This document shows positions 1 to 5,063 of a stretch of 5,063 nucleotides of DNA, one piece after another. The translations under genes and the position numbers were made by a program. How positions within the stretch are numbered: position 1 is the stretch's first letter; every line of letters starts with the position of its first letter. The notes under the pieces were generated by a model. The model searched no databases and had not been told where the DNA came from. It saw only the letters and a program-made list of their open reading frames with translations. Origin of the DNA: Chloroflexota bacterium (lineage in GTDB: Bacteria; Chloroflexota; Anaerolineae; Promineifilales; Promineifilaceae). Location: the NCBI GenBank assembly GCA_030599405.1, contig JAUVOB010000157.1, positions 1 through 5,063 on the forward strand, given 5' to 3'.

Positions 1-826
1 GATAACGCGGGTTCTTTGTGCTGGTAGAAGCCCAAAGCAATCGTTGAACCTCGGCTCCGGCCGATCGTAACAGACCAAAACGCTCTCCGTAGAATAATTC
101 TTTGAATCGCCGGTATACAAGTTTCGAATTCGCTATTGCGGCTTTTCCGAATAGCGAATTGGCACTGGGATCGCCCGAACCTGATAATGCTTTGTCAATA
201 GCCGTATCCACTCGACTTACAAAGAATGATGCTACGGACGAGACATCCTTTGGCTTTCCACCCCCCTCTACCCACTGGGTGAGGCCTTCAATATAGGCAG
301 AGGCAACCGCTTCGAAATGATCCATGCCAAACATCAGGGTCACATTAATATTAATACCCTCGCCGATAAGCTGCTGGATAGCAGGGATGCCAGCCGGCGT
401 TGCTGGTACTTTAATCATAACATTCGGACGATCGACACTTGAGAATAGCCGCCGAGCTTCAAGTATGGTTCCTTCTAGATCGTGGGAGAGATGGGGCGAC
501 ACCTCGAGGCTAACATAGCCATCTTTCCCTTCTGAGTCTCTGTATACCTCCGCGAACAAATCACATGCCGCTCGAATATCTGATAGGGCAAGTGCCTCAT
601 ATGTAGCGATGACATCCTTCCCGTCAGAGGTTTCCCGTTCGATCTGTTGGTCATACTCTTCACCCATTCCAATTGCCTTCTCAAAGATCGACGGATTTGA
701 CGTCATACCCCTCAACCCATCATCGTTGATTAGTCGACGAATGGTTCCGTCATTCAAGTATTTTCGGCGGATGTTGTCATACCAAAAGCTCTGTCCATAA
801 GCTAGTAATTCAATTAGTGGATTCAT
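1..826 (-). CDS. tal: Transaldolase, 3' end cut off by window edge
   Basis: Transaldolase moves a dihydroxyacetone unit between sugar phosphates (sedoheptulose-7-P + glyceraldehyde-3-P to erythrose-4-P + fructose-6-P) in the cytosolic non-oxidative pentose phosphate pathway. I translated the minus strand from the ATG at 826 and found an uninterrupted frame of 275 codons to the edge. Visible motifs are GMTSNPSIF (residues 40-48), SLEVSP (106-111), IKVPAT (138-143) with K139 as the expected Schiff-base lysine, INVTLMF (160-166), SFFVSRVD (200-207) and WASTSTKNPRY (265-275). These fit the longer transaldolase type found in actinobacteria, cyanobacteria and Chloroflexi, usually about 360-380 residues, so roughly the last quarter is missing. 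Because the 3' end is absent, a fusion to phosphoglucose isomerase, known in this family, cannot be excluded. GGAGG at 831-835 lies 4 bases before the start. The gene is divergent from rpiB, which acts in the same pathway. Confidence 0.95.
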   Translation of the reverse strand, partial: MNPLIELLAYGQSFWYDNIRRKYLNDGTIRRLINDDGLRGMTSNPSIFEKAIGMGEEYDQQIERETSDGKDVIATYEALALSDIRAACDLFAEVYRDSEGKDGYVSLEVSPHLSHDLEGTILEARRLFSSVDRPNVMIKVPATPAGIPAIQQLIGEGININVTLMFGMDHFEAVASAYIEGLTQWVEGGGKPKDVSSVASFFVSRVDTAIDKALSGSGDPSANSLFGKAAIANSKLVYRRFKELFYGERFGLLRSAGAEVQRLLWASTSTKNPRY

Positions 827-883
827 CAAGCCTCCAATATTCTCAACATGCGTCCTTGTCGCCTAATCTGTTTTTTCATATCG

Positions 884-893
884 ATAACGTTAT
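884..893. promoter_or_regulatory. Candidate operator palindrome in the tal leader
   Basis: ATAACGTTAT is a perfect 10-bp palindrome with a central CG, and it overlaps a second palindrome, TATCGATA (879-886). It sits about 20 bases downstream of the proposed tal -10 box, inside the presumed tal leader, where a bound repressor would block transcription. LacI-family operators often have a central CG flanked by AT-rich half-sites, so such a regulator is possible. No regulator gene is in the window, and a 10-bp palindrome can occur by chance. Confidence 0.35.
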
Positions 894-915
894 GGAACCA
901 GGGTTTCTGAATCCT

Positions 916-945
916 AATGTACCCATTTGTTAATCTACCTGTCAA
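916..945 (-). promoter_or_regulatory. Candidate sigma70-type promoter for tal
   Basis: On the minus strand a perfect -35 hexamer TTGACA (945 to 940) is followed after 18 bases by TACATT (921 to 916), which matches the TATAAT consensus at 4 of 6 positions. Transcription would begin near 908-910, giving a leader of about 80 bases before the tal ATG. This is inferred from hexamer match and spacing only. Confidence 0.5.
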
Positions 946-986
946 TAAGCATGAGTCTGTGATTATAGGGTCCACAGCCGAAGTAT

Positions 987-1015
987 TTGGTGCCCAGAAT
1001 AGTCACATCTATAAT
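987..1015 (+). promoter_or_regulatory. Candidate sigma70-type promoter for rpiB
   Basis: A perfect -10 hexamer TATAAT (1010-1015) is preceded after exactly 17 bases by TTGGTG (987-992), which matches the -35 consensus at only three of six positions. Transcription would start near 1022, about 45 bases before the GTG start of rpiB. This supports the internal GTG over the upstream TTG at 987, which would lie within the promoter itself. Confidence 0.5.
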
Positions 1016-1053
1016 CAAAAGTGTAGCGACTTGGAAACCTGACCGCAAGGACG

Positions 1054-1059
1054 AAGGAG
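1054..1059 (+). promoter_or_regulatory. Ribosome binding site that fixes the rpiB start
   Basis: AAGGAG lies 8 bases before the GTG at 1068, an ideal distance. No comparable site precedes the in-frame TTG at 987. This is the main reason for shortening the open frame by 27 codons. Confidence 0.8.
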
Positions 1060-1067
1060 TAGAATCG

Positions 1068-1529
1068 GTGAAACTTGTTATAGGTGCAGATCACGCCGGA
1101 TTCGAGCTGAAAGAGAGCATACATCAAGAGCTAATAGCCCAGGGACACGAGGTGTTCGATATTGGCGCCTACGAATATCTGAAAGATGACGACTATCCGG
1201 ACTATGCCGCTGCTGTTGGTCGAGCCATCGCCTCTGGGGAAGGCGATAGGGGAATTCTAATATGCGGTAGCGGCGTGGGAGCATGCATAGCCGCCAACAA
1301 GATCAAGGGAGCGCGTGCCTGCTTGTGCCATGACATCTACTCTGCCGCCCAAGGCGTCGAACACGACGATATGAATATACTTTGCCTTGGGGGCCTGATA
1401 GTTGGCAAAGCCCTTGCCAGTAAACTTATCGCCGGATTCCTGGATGCTCGCTTCATCGACGAGGGACGCTATAGGAGGCGGTTGAATAAAACCATCGCCC
1501 TAGAGGGTAAAAATAACGCCGGCGGCTAA
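1068..1529 (+). CDS. rpiB: Ribose-5-phosphate isomerase B (RpiB/LacAB family)
   Basis: RpiB interconverts ribose-5-phosphate and ribulose-5-phosphate in the cytosol. The 153-residue protein from the GTG start is of normal length for the family. It opens with KLVIGADHAGFELK (residues 2-15), the usual N-terminal signature with D8 and H9 in the phosphate-sugar pocket. ICGSGVGACIAANK (65-78) carries C66, the catalytic base position in the E. coli type, with S68 where E. coli has Thr. CHDIYSA (87-93) and H99 in a GVEHDDMNILCLG stretch (96-108) complete the site; H99 is the expected ring-opening residue. Having Cys at 66 separates it from the mycobacterial type, which uses a Glu. The divergent tal neighbour supports a pentose phosphate role. 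Close relatives act on galactose-6-P, allose-6-P or tetrulose phosphates, so the substrate is inferred. The frame remains open upstream to 987, but the promoter and ribosome binding site argue for 1068. Confidence 0.93.
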   Translation: MKLVIGADHAGFELKESIHQELIAQGHEVFDIGAYEYLKDDDYPDYAAAVGRAIASGEGDRGILICGSGVGACIAANKIKGARACLCHDIYSAAQGVEHDDMNILCLGGLIVGKALASKLIAGFLDARFIDEGRYRRRLNKTIALEGKNNAGG

Positions 1530-1531
1530 GA

Positions 1532-1559
1532 GATGCTCGCCCAATTACTGGCGATGATC
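1532..1559. terminator. Weak hairpin between convergent rpiB and SDR genes
   Basis: In the 71-base gap between the two stop codons, TCGCC (1537-1541) can pair with GGCGA (1550-1554) around an 8-base loop. A mismatch then separates this from an outer GAT/ATC pairing. There is no T-run on either side, so this is not a classical intrinsic terminator. It is listed only because its position between convergent genes is where a shared terminator would lie. Confidence 0.2.
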
Positions 1560-1600
1560 CGGCGAGATTCATAGACATTCAATCCAGCAATCGAGAGCTG

Positions 1601-2329
1601 CTATTGCCAGGGATTTTCCATTGTCTGAATGAGCAGTGGCCTGCCGATTTTCACATTTGCTCTTCGAGACACGAGCCAGAGCGCCAGTTCCGCGATATCC
1701 TCCGGGAAAAGACACTTCTCCTCTCGAAGACCGGCCGAACCTTTGCTCATGGGTGTAACAACCATACCGGGACAAATGGTGTCGACTCGAATGCCGAATT
1801 CCTGATTCTCTATTTGGATAAACTCTCCGAGAGCATTTAGACCATGTTTCGCGACACCATATGCCCCATTCCCCGGGTAATATTCGAGTCCTGATTCGGA
1901 GCTGATATTGAGGATATGCCCGCGATGTTGCTCTCGCATAAAGGGCAATACGGCGCGCGCCATTAGAAACGGCCCTCTCAAGTTAACGGCCATTATCTCA
2001 TCCCAAACCTTCACCTCGTGGGTATGGATAAGACCTCCCCCAAATACTCCGGCGTTGTTTACCAGAATATCTATCCTTCGATACTCTTTGGCGACATGTT
2101 CCACTAGATCCGCGACCTGGATTTCAGAAGCAACATCCACCAGGTGTCCGTGGGCCTTCTTCCCCTCTTCCGTGATTTTTTTTACTGTATCCTCAAGGGG
2201 TTCATGCCGCCTGCCACATACGATCACATCTGCACCAGCGTCCGAGAGCGCTATGGCAATGGCCTTGCCAATCCCGGTTCCCCCGCCTGTTACTATGGCT
2301 ACATGGTCTTCCAGGTTGTTCTCATTCAT
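1601..2329 (-). CDS. Short-chain dehydrogenase/reductase (SDR), classical type
   Basis: This is a cytosolic NAD(P)(H)-dependent oxidoreductase of the classical SDR family, with an unknown alcohol or carbonyl substrate. Numbering from the GTG at 2335 (244 residues), the Rossmann cofactor motif TGGGTGIG is at 16-23, D67-V68 follows beta-3, NNAG is at 93-96, and the tetrad is N118, S146, Y159 and K163 (YGVAK, 159-163). CPGMVVTPM follows near 190-200. Length and motif spacing are complete. The second beta strand ends GRR (41-43) with no acidic residue, which usually favours NADP(H); this is inference. The C-terminus reads KIGRPLLIQTMENPWQ instead of the common SDR ending with a DGG motif. I prefer the ATG at 2329 (242 residues) over the GTG two codons upstream; neither has a clear Shine-Dalgarno site. 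It is convergent with rpiB, and its start is about 64 bases from the phosphoesterase stop on the same strand, so cotranscription is possible. Automatic names such as 3-oxoacyl-ACP reductase would be unsafe. Confidence 0.9.
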   Translation of the reverse strand: MNENNLEDHVAIVTGGGTGIGKAIAIALSDAGADVIVCGRRHEPLEDTVKKITEEGKKAHGHLVDVASEIQVADLVEHVAKEYRRIDILVNNAGVFGGGLIHTHEVKVWDEIMAVNLRGPFLMARAVLPFMREQHRGHILNISSESGLEYYPGNGAYGVAKHGLNALGEFIQIENQEFGIRVDTICPGMVVTPMSKGSAGLREEKCLFPEDIAELALWLVSRRANVKIGRPLLIQTMENPWQ

Positions 2330-2393
2330 CTTCACACACTGCGGAAACTGTCACCAGCGATCGATCACGCATATTAGCCCGGTCAAAGAGCCC

Positions 2394-3809
2394 TTACGCT
2401 TCCCCGCTGTGCCACCTTTGAGTGATGCCCGACCAAAAGTCTATTGAGGCGAGTTTACCACGCTCCCGGTTGCCACCAAGATCTTCATCCGGTCCATAAA
2501 CGATTACATAAGTCAATGTTTTCAGCCGCCCGAAAGCTTTGAAATCAGGTGTAGCCGGTATCCGATTTCTCCAGGTTCCAGTGTCAACATAGTAACGCTC
2601 CCCATGCCCATCACTGGCGATCAACTCGGTCGCCGGTGAATGGGTGTGACCGGCAATCAGGAACCGATACTCGCCACTCCGGATAGCTTCTTCCCTTGCA
2701 GCAAGTTCCTTCGCACCCGGCGACTCGCTCAAACTATCAATTGCTGTTTTGGATATGAATTGCGCCAGCCCTAATGGTATGCCAACCAGCCGCCATGATT
2801 TAAGAGCCAGGGCCGTCTGTATTACATCGACAGCATCAAGCTGCCATTTCTTGTCCATCTTCTCCAGCCACATCTGAAGGAAAGGATCGTCATGAAGCTC
2901 CTCGAGTAATCGTTCCAGAATCGGTTCAATCGCACTCCAAACATCCGACTGGTTAACCCTGGCTTTGGGCATATGTAACAGAAAGTTTAGCATGGCCATC
3001 TGCGGTCTTAGGTCGTCAAACTCCAAGAGCCTAAGATACACCTTTCGCAGTACCGGATCGCTGACGATGCGCTCGTCTGTATGATTCTGACGAAATAGCT
3101 GAGGTATTTGAGAGGCGATATCTACCGTGGCGAAATCACCAAATGGTGGTGCTTCATATTCGGACTCAGGAATATGAAGCGGAATGACATCCTTGCTCGA
3201 ATAATCGATTGAGAAGTTATGCCTGTCATACTCATGACCGTGCCTGACAATAGCCCCTTCCCGGGGGAAGGTAAGAACATGTGGAAATGGCTTCTCACTC
3301 GATTGGATACCAAGAGCTCTTCGGACCTCAAGGCGGATTCGACCGGTAGCATTCGAAAGTCGATCATGATTTCCTGGCAAGTAGTGCAGAGAGACTGGAA
3401 CTGGGAACTCGCGCTCTCCTCTGTCAAAATATCTCCCCTTCCCTAGCATCTGGAAGGCTTCCAATGAATTGACAACTCCTGGTTCGTCTTGGATGGCCTG
3501 CAGAATCATTAGGACGCGTTCTTCTACATCCTTTTCAACCTGGCTGGAGTTCACATAGGGCCGCGCTCGCGTCTCATTATCAACGACCCAAAGGGATGTC
3601 CTGTGAATGTCAAAGATATCGCCGGCAAATGCCAAATCTAGGCGCTTGGCTCCGTTTCGTTGGGCTTCCGACGCAATATGAGCAATAAAAGTTCGATGAG
3701 CCCTGCCAGGAAGATTGCGGGAAAACGCCACCGGTGGATGGTCGCCATTTCCAGGAATGACGTCGGACGTCTCTTCCTCAAAGTGTAAATCGGAGACCAC
3801 GACCAGCAT
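2394..3809 (-). CDS. Calcineurin-like metallophosphoesterase with large internal insertion
   Basis: This 471-residue protein belongs to the dinuclear-metal phosphoesterase fold. All hallmark motifs are present in order: SDLH (6-9, with D7 and H9), GDIFD (63-67, D64), GNHD (146-149, with N147 and H148), RHGHEYD (189-195) and AGHTH (386-390, with H388 and H390). An active enzyme hydrolysing a phosphomono- or diester is therefore expected; the substrate cannot be read from sequence. Between RHGHEYD and AGHTH lies an unusually long stretch (about 200-380), rich in Leu, charged residues and predicted helix, that compact members of the family lack. No signal peptide or clear membrane anchor is seen; residues 340-352 are hydrophobic but short. 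The ATG at 3809 is supported by AAGGAG (3818-3823), 8 bases upstream. The SDR gene follows on the same strand after about 60 bases. Similar folds include nucleases (Mre11/SbcD), cyclic-nucleotide phosphodiesterases and UDP-diacylglucosamine hydrolases, but I cannot assign it to any of these. Confidence 0.9.
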   Translation of the reverse strand: MLVVVSDLHFEEETSDVIPGNGDHPPVAFSRNLPGRAHRTFIAHIASEAQRNGAKRLDLAFAGDIFDIHRTSLWVVDNETRARPYVNSSQVEKDVEERVLMILQAIQDEPGVVNSLEAFQMLGKGRYFDRGEREFPVPVSLHYLPGNHDRLSNATGRIRLEVRRALGIQSSEKPFPHVLTFPREGAIVRHGHEYDRHNFSIDYSSKDVIPLHIPESEYEAPPFGDFATVDIASQIPQLFRQNHTDERIVSDPVLRKVYLRLLEFDDLRPQMAMLNFLLHMPKARVNQSDVWSAIEPILERLLEELHDDPFLQMWLEKMDKKWQLDAVDVIQTALALKSWRLVGIPLGLAQFISKTAIDSLSESPGAKELAAREEAIRSGEYRFLIAGHTHSPATELIASDGHGERYYVDTGTWRNRIPATPDFKAFGRLKTLTYVIVYGPDEDLGGNRERGKLASIDFWSGITQRWHSGEA

Positions 3810-4097
3810 AGTTACCGCTCCTTGCGTCTAAACTGCGAACTCAGGCAGCTTTTGACAAAGTCTACCGCGCTACCGGATGGTTGACGAGTCGCCCCCGGGC
3901 GGCTGATCTGCGTAATGTAACTGTCGAGTGTTTCAGATCGGGACCAAGAGTACCATGATCCAAAAACGGCCGAAGGTGTATAACAAAAGGACTTCATGAA
4001 TCTAGTGATCCCAGAAAGGGCGCCAAGGGCTTACCAACCAAGAAGCGATTCAACCGCCGCTCTTATGCTAACTAGAACTGAATAGTTTAATGAGCGC
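3810..4097. other. Intergenic region without a recognisable gene
   Basis: These 288 bases separate the phosphoesterase start from the stop of the HhH gene. The Shine-Dalgarno site of the phosphoesterase (3818-3823) is the only well-supported element. A GC-rich patch around 3890-3903 contains CCCGGG, but no stable hairpin with a T-run is seen. A 61-codon minus-strand frame (3812-3997) has no ribosome binding site and no recognisable family, so it is not called. The phosphoesterase promoter probably lies here, but no convincing hexamer pair was found on the minus strand. Confidence 0.6.
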
Positions 4098-4469
4098 CTA
4101 CTCATCCACTGCTATCAAGGTGCGAGCTCGGATGATCCACTCTTTAGGGTCCCAGCGAGTTACACCTGTTATCTCACGAAGATCGCCAGGATGTGCCTCG
4201 GCCAATTGGGCGAAAGTAGTAATTCCGGAATCATTTAGGCGCCGGGCGTAAGCCGGACCAATTCCCTGAATCGACTCTAGATCGTCCGGTCCGTGCGTCT
4301 TGTCGGGTTCGACATCGGCCGACATTGGGTATGATGCTGTCCGACCAGAAATATAGAGCGGCTTAGGTGTGACCTCCCGTTGCTTTCTCCACAACCATAT
4401 TAGCCAGCTAACGCCAACAGCCGCCACAACGAATCCCAGCCAGTAATTCCGGATATGATCATCGCTCAT
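4098..4469 (-). CDS. Small membrane-anchored helix-hairpin-helix protein
   Basis: This protein has 123 residues. Residues 9-27 form one hydrophobic, Trp-rich transmembrane helix, followed by the basic cluster RKQR (28-31). By the positive-inside rule the short acidic N-terminus faces out and the rest lies in the cytoplasm. A polar linker (32-61) leads to a helix-hairpin-helix domain: LESIQGIGPAYARRLNDSGI (64-83) carries the GIG hairpin, and FAQLAEAHPGDLREITGV (86-103) forms the second half. HhH motifs of this sort bind DNA backbones non-specifically in many proteins, but some members of this group are fused to membrane or respiratory proteins and may bind protein instead, so function is unknown. 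The ATG at 4469 is preceded by GAGGTG (4475-4480), 5 bases upstream, an acceptable ribosome binding site. Gaps of 205 and 288 bases on either side suggest it is transcribed alone. Confidence 0.85.
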   Translation of the reverse strand: MSDDHIRNYWLGFVVAAVGVSWLIWLWRKQREVTPKPLYISGRTASYPMSADVEPDKTHGPDDLESIQGIGPAYARRLNDSGITTFAQLAEAHPGDLREITGVTRWDPKEWIIRARTLIAVDE

Positions 4470-4519
4470 CTTGACACCTCAACTATTCCGCTTCTAGCAG
4501 ATCACGGATCCCGCCGGAA

Positions 4520-4529
4520 AATCTAGATT
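4520..4529. promoter_or_regulatory. Perfect 10-bp palindrome upstream of the HhH gene
   Basis: AATCTAGATT is a perfect palindrome about 50 bases before the HhH start codon, within the 205-base gap (4470-4674) that otherwise shows no gene. It could be a regulator site for the HhH gene, but no matching promoter hexamers were found and chance occurrence is quite possible. Confidence 0.2.
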
Positions 4530-4674
4530 ACGTGCGACCTTTTCTACTTTAGAACTCAACACTCTGTACGCATTTTCAAGGCCAATTCATAGCCAAATTC
4601 TTGATGGAGATTGTATGGTATATCTGAACCAGGGCAACGATCCACACCGTAGAAGATCAAAGTAAAGGCTACAA

Positions 4675-5063
4675 TTATTGGCAGATCAATATGGGAATGG
4701 TCGATTGGCCCAGCAACTCGTCCAACGTTGTGCCGAGCACGATCTCCATCAACGCGCTGCTCTCATATCCACCAGATATTATCCAATCGCAGCACCTTTC
4801 ATCAGCGATGCCAAGAATCTCATCAGTTGAACCTATATCGCCGGTTAAATACGTCACATCAAGGTCAAACTCAACAAGATAATCGTGGAGCGTCTCCATA
4901 CTTTCTAGCGATTGAGTACCTGTGTCGTTACGGGCAAGGACAACAATTGGGAGCTTCCATTGCCCAGCGACATAAGCAGCGACCATCAAGGCAAGGTTCG
5001 ATTTCTCATTGTCTTCCCAGACGAGAAGCGGTTTGTTAAGGGACGTAACATCACCTGCAACCA
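4675..5063 (-). CDS. Universal stress protein (UspA domain), 5' end cut off by window edge
   Basis: The minus-strand frame stays open from the stop at 4675 to the right edge, giving 128 C-terminal residues. The first in-frame ATG (at 4986) is internal, because upstream codons read VAGDVTSLNKPLLVWEDNEK, which is the first beta strand of a Usp domain. The visible part therefore looks like nearly one whole Usp fold. Its beginning includes the PLLVW strand and a long helix (SNLALMVAAYVAG), then strand PIVVLA. Its end is DWIISGGYESSALMEIVLG followed by a final helix and the strand IPILICQ. The ATP-binding signature G-2x-G-9x-G(S/T) is only partly kept: the first Gly and the closing G-T are present, but Glu stands where the second Gly is expected. 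The sequence before PLLVW suggests a preceding linker or first Usp domain, so the full protein may be a tandem Usp; this is inference. Such proteins act in the cytosol in stress and energy-state responses, by binding ATP or by protein contacts. Confidence 0.82.
   Translation of the reverse strand, partial: VAGDVTSLNKPLLVWEDNEKSNLALMVAAYVAGQWKLPIVVLARNDTGTQSLESMETLHDYLVEFDLDVTYLTGDIGSTDEILGIADERCCDWIISGGYESSALMEIVLGTTLDELLGQSTIPILICQ

Noticed and set aside
2359..2366. GATCGATC palindrome between the SDR and phosphoesterase genes
   Set aside because: Only 8 bp, with no promoter hexamers placed around it; expected by chance.
1908..2447. 179-codon plus-strand open frame opposite the SDR gene
   Set aside because: It is the antisense of a gene with a complete set of SDR motifs, and its own translation shows no recognisable domain.
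3122..3446. Open frames on both strands (101 and 75 codons) inside the phosphoesterase gene
   Set aside because: They overlap the conserved RHGHEYD and GNHD coding part of a well-supported gene and resemble no family.
3852..3857. TTGACA on the plus strand, possible -35 box
   Set aside because: No suitable -10 hexamer follows at 16-19 bases and no plus-strand gene lies downstream.
3812..3997. 61-codon minus-strand frame just upstream of the phosphoesterase
   Set aside because: No ribosome binding site precedes its ATG, its composition is not like a known domain, and its 3' end covers the Shine-Dalgarno site of the phosphoesterase. Most likely a chance frame.
4471..4476. TTGACA on the plus strand directly before the HhH start
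   Set aside because: No -10 hexamer at a suitable distance and no plus-strand gene; these bases belong to the spacer and ribosome binding site of the minus-strand HhH gene.
4580..4606. Short repeat GCCAATTC / GCCAAATTC flanked by CAAG/CTTG, considered as a terminator for the Usp gene
   Set aside because: The two copies are direct, not inverted, and the flanking CAAG/CTTG pairing is too short and lacks a T-run.

Overview
The window is an ordinary bacterial chromosomal segment of moderate GC, read mostly from the minus strand. It holds six protein-coding genes: four complete and two cut by the window edges. No rRNA, tRNA, CRISPR array, insertion sequence or phage gene could be recognised. The source is clearly bacterial: there are Shine-Dalgarno sites, sigma70-like promoter hexamers and bacterial protein families. 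The combination of an actinobacterial/Chloroflexi-style transaldolase, an RpiB of the CGSGVG type, a single-helix HhH protein and a Usp protein would fit Chloroflexota or a relative. That placement is inference and weak.

Left part (1-1529): a divergent pair of non-oxidative pentose phosphate pathway genes. Transaldolase (minus strand, 3' end cut off by the left edge) and ribose-5-phosphate isomerase B (plus strand) share an intergenic region of about 240 bases. A promoter can be proposed for each direction. A perfect 10-bp palindrome with a central CG lies just downstream of the proposed transaldolase promoter and is a candidate repressor operator. The rpiB start is best placed at a GTG at 1068, because a good Shine-Dalgarno site precedes it and the protein then begins exactly where RpiB proteins usually do.

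Middle part (1601-3809, minus strand): an NAD(P)-dependent short-chain dehydrogenase lies tail-to-tail with rpiB. Upstream of it, separated by about 60 bases and on the same strand, is a 471-residue calcineurin-like metallophosphoesterase. It has all the metal-binding motifs and a helical insertion of about 180 residues before the last motif. The two could be cotranscribed.

Right part (3810-5063, minus strand): a 288-base gap without a convincing gene is followed by a small membrane-anchored helix-hairpin-helix protein. A further 205-base gap follows, then the C-terminal part of a universal stress protein that runs off the right edge.

The tal/rpiB pair, perhaps with the SDR, points to sugar-phosphate interconversion. 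The three right-hand genes share no obvious pathway with it. I see no clear sign of an undescribed multi-gene system. The most interesting items are the tal-rpiB control region, the insertion in the phosphoesterase and the membrane-tethered HhH protein.
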